From Prochloraceae cyanobacterium (GTDB lineage: Bacteria; Cyanobacteriota; Cyanobacteriia; Cyanobacteriales; JASJDA01): a stretch of DNA of 60,700 bases. A program made the translations under genes and the position numbers. The stretch covers positions 1 to 60,700 of the forward strand of contig JASJDA010000017.1 in the NCBI GenBank assembly GCA_030065755.1, written 5' to 3'. The notes under the pieces were generated by a model. The model was not told where the DNA came from. It made no database searches and saw nothing but the letters and a program-made list of their open reading frames with translations. This document shows positions 56,860-60,700 of the stretch, piece by piece (within the stretch, counting starts at the first letter, position 1; every line of letters begins with the position of its first letter).

Positions 56860-58641
56860 ATGACCAAATTTAATGAATCATTGCGATCGCGATGGAATTC
56901 GGCGCTTAACATCATACAAAAGACCAATCCCGAAGAGCATTCCATACAAAAAAGTAACCATCTAAACTTTGAAAGCCACGGTTATAAACTGGAAAAAGAA
57001 TTGGGCTCCAATACAGCTGGTGGTTGCTTGACCTACCTAGCTACTAAGATAGAAACCCAAGAGGAAGTAATTATTAAACAGTTTCAGTTTTCTCAATCGG
57101 AAACTAGTTGGGCAGGATACGAAGCCTACGAGCGAGAAATGAAACTATTGCAAAGCTTAGAACATTCTGGTATTCCTCGATATCTCGATTCCTTTGAAAC
57201 AAGTGCGGGTTTTTGCCTAGTTCAAGAATATAAACCAGGTAAATCTCTAGCCGAATCTCAGCAATTTTCCCCAGAAGAAATTAAAGAAATTGCTCTTGCG
57301 ATTTTAGAAATTTTAGTGTACTTGCAAAAGCAAAATCCATCAGTAATTCACGGGGATATTAAACCAGAAAATATCATCGTAGATACTTCACAACAGATAA
57401 AAGTTTATTTGATCGATTTTAGCTGGTCTCGTCAAAAAGGAGGAGATGCAGCATTGAGTAGCATGGTTAAGGGGACGTTAGGATTTATGCCCCCAGAACA
57501 AATATTCAATCGTCAGTTAACTAAAGCATCAGATATATATAGTTTGGGAGCAACCTTAATCTGTTTGCTCGCACAAATCAAATCTACAGAAATTGGAGAA
57601 GCGATCGACGAAACTTCCGGCTTTAACGTCAAAAAATTGCTCCCCAAATTGAACCCCCAGTTTGTGAAGTGGCTGCAAAAAATGGTAGCCTTTAAGCTTA
57701 AAGATCGCTATCAAGATGCTGCTACTGCCCTAGAAGCAGTCAAACCAATCCCAGTAGTAGGCAAATCGAGCAACTCTTTAGAAACTCTTTTGCTGCGACT
57801 CAAGAACAACTCCCACGGATTTTGGCTCGGATTGGGTACTATAACCGCTGTTGCCGTCCTAGGTACTACTTTCAACGTTTACCAACAAAGCAACTCGCTC
57901 GATCGCTTTTTGTCCACCGGACAGGGTAGAGGATACAATCTCAGCTCGATCGATTTTGAAGGAATTGACTTGCCAGGTGTCGATCTAGAACAAGCCAACT
58001 TAACAGACTCTAATTTTAGAGGTAGTAACCTAGTAGGTGCCAACTTAGCAGAAGCTAACTTAGCAGGAACTAACTTAATTGGGGCTAATCTCCAAAGTGC
58101 CGACCTAGAAGGTGCGATTTTCTCCGATCGCCAATTAGGAACAGCCGAACTTGGAGGAGCTAATCTACAGTCTGCGAACCTCAAAGAGGCTAGTCTAGAG
58201 TCTGTTAACTTGGCTGGAGCTAACTTAGCAGGAGCAGATCTAGAAAGGGCTAGTCTCTGGTCTGCCGATTTGTGGGGAAGTAATCTATCGGGCACCAACT
58301 TAAAGGAGGCTAACTTAGCAGGTGCCGATCTAAACAACGCCAATCTTAGGGGTGCTGACTTAGAATATGCCAACTTGGCAGGAGCGAATTTACAAAGAAC
58401 TTCTTTGAGAAATGCTGACCTCAGTTACGCTAACCTTAAAGGGGCTGACTTAACCAGAACCAACTTGCGAGGTGCCGATCTCTCTCACGCCGATCTCAGA
58501 GGAGCTGACCTGCGAAGAGTCGATTTACGAGGTGCTGACCTCAGTTACGCTAACCTCAAAGGTGCCAATATAAACAGAACTTTTCTCAGAAGAGCTAACC
58601 TCAAGGGTGCAATTATGCCCGACGGTAGCAGACATAATTAG
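56860..58641 (+). CDS. Ser/Thr protein kinase with a transmembrane segment and pentapeptide repeats
   Basis: 593 residues. The kinase domain spans about 35-300: VIIKQFQF (ATP Lys), VIHGDIKPENIIVD as catalytic loop with HGD in place of HRD, IDFSWSR as DFS in place of DFG, and KGTLGFMPPEQ. The catalytic Asp, Lys and Asn are kept, so activity is possible. A hydrophobic segment at about 320-340 (GLGTITAVAVLGTTF) crosses the membrane, and some 40 pentapeptides (ANLxx, ADLxx) follow to the end. This plan is typical for cyanobacterial SpkB-like kinases. The repeat region would lie across the membrane from the kinase domain. Confidence 0.9.
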   Translation: MTKFNESLRSRWNSALNIIQKTNPEEHSIQKSNHLNFESHGYKLEKELGSNTAGGCLTYLATKIETQEEVIIKQFQFSQSETSWAGYEAYEREMKLLQSLEHSGIPRYLDSFETSAGFCLVQEYKPGKSLAESQQFSPEEIKEIALAILEILVYLQKQNPSVIHGDIKPENIIVDTSQQIKVYLIDFSWSRQKGGDAALSSMVKGTLGFMPPEQIFNRQLTKASDIYSLGATLICLLAQIKSTEIGEAIDETSGFNVKKLLPKLNPQFVKWLQKMVAFKLKDRYQDAATALEAVKPIPVVGKSSNSLETLLLRLKNNSHGFWLGLGTITAVAVLGTTFNVYQQSNSLDRFLSTGQGRGYNLSSIDFEGIDLPGVDLEQANLTDSNFRGSNLVGANLAEANLAGTNLIGANLQSADLEGAIFSDRQLGTAELGGANLQSANLKEASLESVNLAGANLAGADLERASLWSADLWGSNLSGTNLKEANLAGADLNNANLRGADLEYANLAGANLQRTSLRNADLSYANLKGADLTRTNLRGADLSHADLRGADLRRVDLRGADLSYANLKGANINRTFLRRANLKGAIMPDGSRHN

Positions 58642-58707
58642 ATATGGGAAATGGTAAAAGGGGAAAAGGGGCAACATATTTCCCTCCCCCCTTCGCACCA
58701 CTAAAAA

Positions 58708-59514
58708 TTAAGAACGAAACAAGTGGGAATGTTCTGGATGATAAAGGCGCGATCGTCTGGAGACTTCACTTCCATTCCCCGCCATTCCCTTTAAAGCAGG
58801 ACTGATAACATAAAGAGTTGTTCTAATCAGTTTGTGTTTTTGAGTAATTTTTGCCATCTCCTCTAAGGGAACGACCCAAATTTGTTCGTCAGGCCAACTG
58901 AGGCGAAAACAAACTGCCACAGGGGTATCTGCTGAATAATGTTCCAGTAGTTTTTCCTGGGCTGCTTCTACGTGACGAGCAGACAGATAGAGGCACAGAC
59001 TCCCTTGATGGGCAGCAAGACTCGATAATTCTTCGGCTGGAGGTACTGCTGAAGCGCGACCGCTAATGCGAGTTAGAATAATAGTCTGTACCAGTCCTGG
59101 TACGGTTAATTCTACACCTAATTTAGCCGCTGCTGCTTGGTAGGCACTAATCCCAGGAATTAGTTCAAAAGGAATTTTTGCCCCGATCAAGGCTTGAATT
59201 TGTTCGCCTATAGCACTATAGAGACTGAGATCTCCAGAGTGCAGGCGCACCACAGAAAGATTTGCCCTCACTCTCTCCACCATTAGGGGTACGATCTCTT
59301 CTAAGGTTTTATTCCCAGTAGGAATAAGTTCTGCATCTGGTTTGGTATCCTGCAAAATTTCCCTAGGTACGAGGGAGTCAGCAAAAAGAATTACATCTGC
59401 TGTTGAGAGGATTTTTTGTGCCTTGACGGTGAGTAATTCTGGATCGCCAGGCCCCGCACCGATAATGTATACTGCGGGTTCGAGTAATTTTGAGTGGCGA
59501 TTGCTCTTATTCAT
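58708..59514 (-). CDS. cobM: precorrin-4 C11-methyltransferase
   Basis: 268 residues of the tetrapyrrole methylase fold: [19 protein letters not shown] (SAM site), [18 protein letters not shown] (diagnostic for CobM/CbiF) and [16 protein letters not shown]. It methylates C11 in cobalamin (or pseudocobalamin) synthesis. Its ATG overlaps the lgt stop by 8 bases, so it is translated from the same transcript. Confidence 0.95.
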   Translation of the reverse strand: MNKSNRHSKLLEPAVYIIGAGPGDPELLTVKAQKILSTADVILFADSLVPREILQDTKPDAELIPTGNKTLEEIVPLMVERVRANLSVVRLHSGDLSLYSAIGEQIQALIGAKIPFELIPGISAYQAAAAKLGVELTVPGLVQTIILTRISGRASAVPPAEELSSLAAHQGSLCLYLSARHVEAAQEKLLEHYSADTPVAVCFRLSWPDEQIWVVPLEEMAKITQKHKLIRTTLYVISPALKGMAGNGSEVSRRSRLYHPEHSHLFRS

Positions 59515-60373
59515 CGATCGCAGTCTTTTGTCGTAAATTTGCTTCAGGATAGACCACGTCGGGTAAGGGACGCTTGAAGAAATATAGCCATGCTAGTCCT
59601 GCTAATCCTGCTGCGATCGCCACTAAACTGATTACTTGGGCAATTCGCAACGGTCCCAGATACAGACTGTCAGTTCGCAATCCTTCGATCCAAACGCGAC
59701 CGCTACTGTAGGCTACCATGTAGACTAAGGCTAAAGTTCCTACTTTGAGTTTGTCTCGATTGCGCAATCCCCAGAAGAAGAGAAAAATTAACAAGCCAAA
59801 TACCATCAAATTCCACAGGGACTCGTATAAAAAAGTGGGGTGGAAATATTCTTCATTCAGAAATTGTGGGGGACGGTTGCTGAGGGGAATATAAAGTTTC
59901 CAGGGTAAATCCGTTGGCGCGCCAAAAGCCTCAGAATTAAAAAAGTTGCCCCATCGTCCGATCGCTTGACCTAAAATTAATGAAGGCGCTACGAGATCTA
60001 CTAATTGCCAAAAGGAAATTTTATTGAGACGAGCAAAAATTAATGTAGCTATGGTTCCGCCGATAATTGCCCCGTGAATGGCTATACCTCCTTTCCAGAT
60101 CGCAATAATATCACCTGGACGTTGAGAATATTCTTGCCACTCAAAAAGTACGTAATAGATTCTCGCACAGGGAATGGCAGCAATTACCAACCAAATAGCC
60201 AAGTCAGCAAGTAAAGATGGTTTGACATTGCGAAGCTTGGCTAAATATTCCGAGAGAAAAACGCCAAGTAATACGGCACAAGCAATCAACAAGCCGTACC
60301 AGCGAATAGATATTGGCCCGATCTCGAATAAAATTGGGCCAGGAGACTGAAATTGAAAACCCAGAAGGAGCAT
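59507..60373 (-). CDS. lgt: prolipoprotein diacylglyceryl transferase
   Basis: 288 residues, about seven membrane segments. [27 protein letters not shown] and the hallmark [13 protein letters not shown] are present, and [12 protein letters not shown] follows. It transfers diacylglycerol from phosphatidylglycerol to the Cys of lipoprotein precursors. The first gene of a coupled lgt-cobM pair; an unusual partner for a cobalamin gene. Confidence 0.97.
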   Translation of the reverse strand: MLLLGFQFQSPGPILFEIGPISIRWYGLLIACAVLLGVFLSEYLAKLRNVKPSLLADLAIWLVIAAIPCARIYYVLFEWQEYSQRPGDIIAIWKGGIAIHGAIIGGTIATLIFARLNKISFWQLVDLVAPSLILGQAIGRWGNFFNSEAFGAPTDLPWKLYIPLSNRPPQFLNEEYFHPTFLYESLWNLMVFGLLIFLFFWGLRNRDKLKVGTLALVYMVAYSSGRVWIEGLRTDSLYLGPLRIAQVISLVAIAAGLAGLAWLYFFKRPLPDVVYPEANLRQKTAIDE

Positions 60374-60623
60374 AGCAATAGGAATATAACCGTCAATTAA
60401 GCTGATAAAATTACTCGATCGTTTCTTTTATTTGGCAGGTTTATCCGAGTATATTTACTATATTTAGAATACGTGAAGTACCCACGACTTACGGCACAGC
60501 CATTCTATAACCCTTTTTTGGTGAAATCAAGAACTAGCTCGCGCAATGATCTGCAATATCGATCGAAATTCTAGCACCTAAACCGCTATAATAACTGAGA
60601 GTAAGGATGCAAAAAGACTTAAT

Positions 60624-60700
60624 ATGCCATCAGGGATCGATTTAGAGTTTGATACGGCCCACCTGTGGCACCCCTACACATCTCTTCGCAATCCACTGCC
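60624..60700 (+). CDS. bioA: adenosylmethionine-8-amino-7-oxononanoate aminotransferase, 5' fragment
   Basis: The window ends 25 codons into the gene. The visible part includes FDTAHLWHPYTSLRNPLP, the highly conserved N-terminus of BioA. The enzyme makes 7,8-diaminopelargonate in biotin synthesis. The rest lies beyond the window. No Shine-Dalgarno is evident. Confidence 0.8.
   Translation, partial: MPSGIDLEFDTAHLWHPYTSLRNPL

Noticed and set aside
57879-58373. Minus-strand 164-residue frame within the kinase gene
   Set aside because: It is the mirror of the pentapeptide repeats, as is the plus-strand frame opposite 49728-50345.

Overview
The window is a piece of a cyanobacterial chromosome. 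The evidence is gene content rather than any one marker: a cyanobacterial NDH-1 subunit (ndhN) beside a very long ribosomal-protein cluster, scattered GCGATCGC (HIP1-type) octamers, pentapeptide-repeat proteins, a cyanobacterial-type biotin pathway, and several small proteins of cyanobacterial families. Base composition is moderately AT-rich. The species cannot be read from this; a unicellular or baeocyte-forming lineage is only a guess.

Layout. 1-670: 3' part of an IS200/IS605-type element carrying tnpB. 672-8626: two large secreted RTX proteins on the minus strand (a matrixin-type metalloprotease and a repeat-only paralogue), with a frameshifted small coiled-coil gene and a zinc-ribbon gene between them. 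9447-11508: tRNA-Gly, then (minus) ndhN, a vWA protein and a protein with five copies of a short charged motif. 12267-29852: ribosomal-protein/secY/adk/infA/rpoA/truA/prfA cluster, 31 genes on the plus strand. 30445-34594: a glycosyltransferase fused to a parvulin-like domain, a metallo-beta-lactamase-fold pseudogene whose middle is replaced by a group II intron remnant, and a response-regulator-like gene. 34595-40404: smc, a possible 45-residue small gene and a CPA2-type antiporter. 40849-45396: a compact minus-strand operon of an alpha/beta hydrolase, a caspase-like protease and a TPR protein. 45923-60700: housekeeping and accessory genes (HNH nuclease pair, ribbon-helix-helix protein, SufA/IscA-like protein, M48 peptidase running into tRNA-Leu, pentapeptide proteins, ggt, TspO-like protein, bioB, PPP phosphatase, miaE, GNAT, Ser/Thr kinase, cobM, lgt, start of bioA).

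The most interesting candidate system is the three-gene hydrolase-caspase-TPR operon at 40849-45396. It has two predicted hydrolytic effectors with intact catalytic residues, a repeat-containing partner that may share a short beta-strand motif with the caspase, tight spacing, and a 14-bp inverted repeat upstream. It resembles the composition of bacterial conflict or programmed-cell-death modules, but its function is inferred only. Secondary points of interest are the GT4-parvulin fusion, the intron-scarred pseudogene, the multivalent-motif protein in the ndhN operon, and several hairpins and inverted repeats in the leaders and spacers of the ribosomal cluster.
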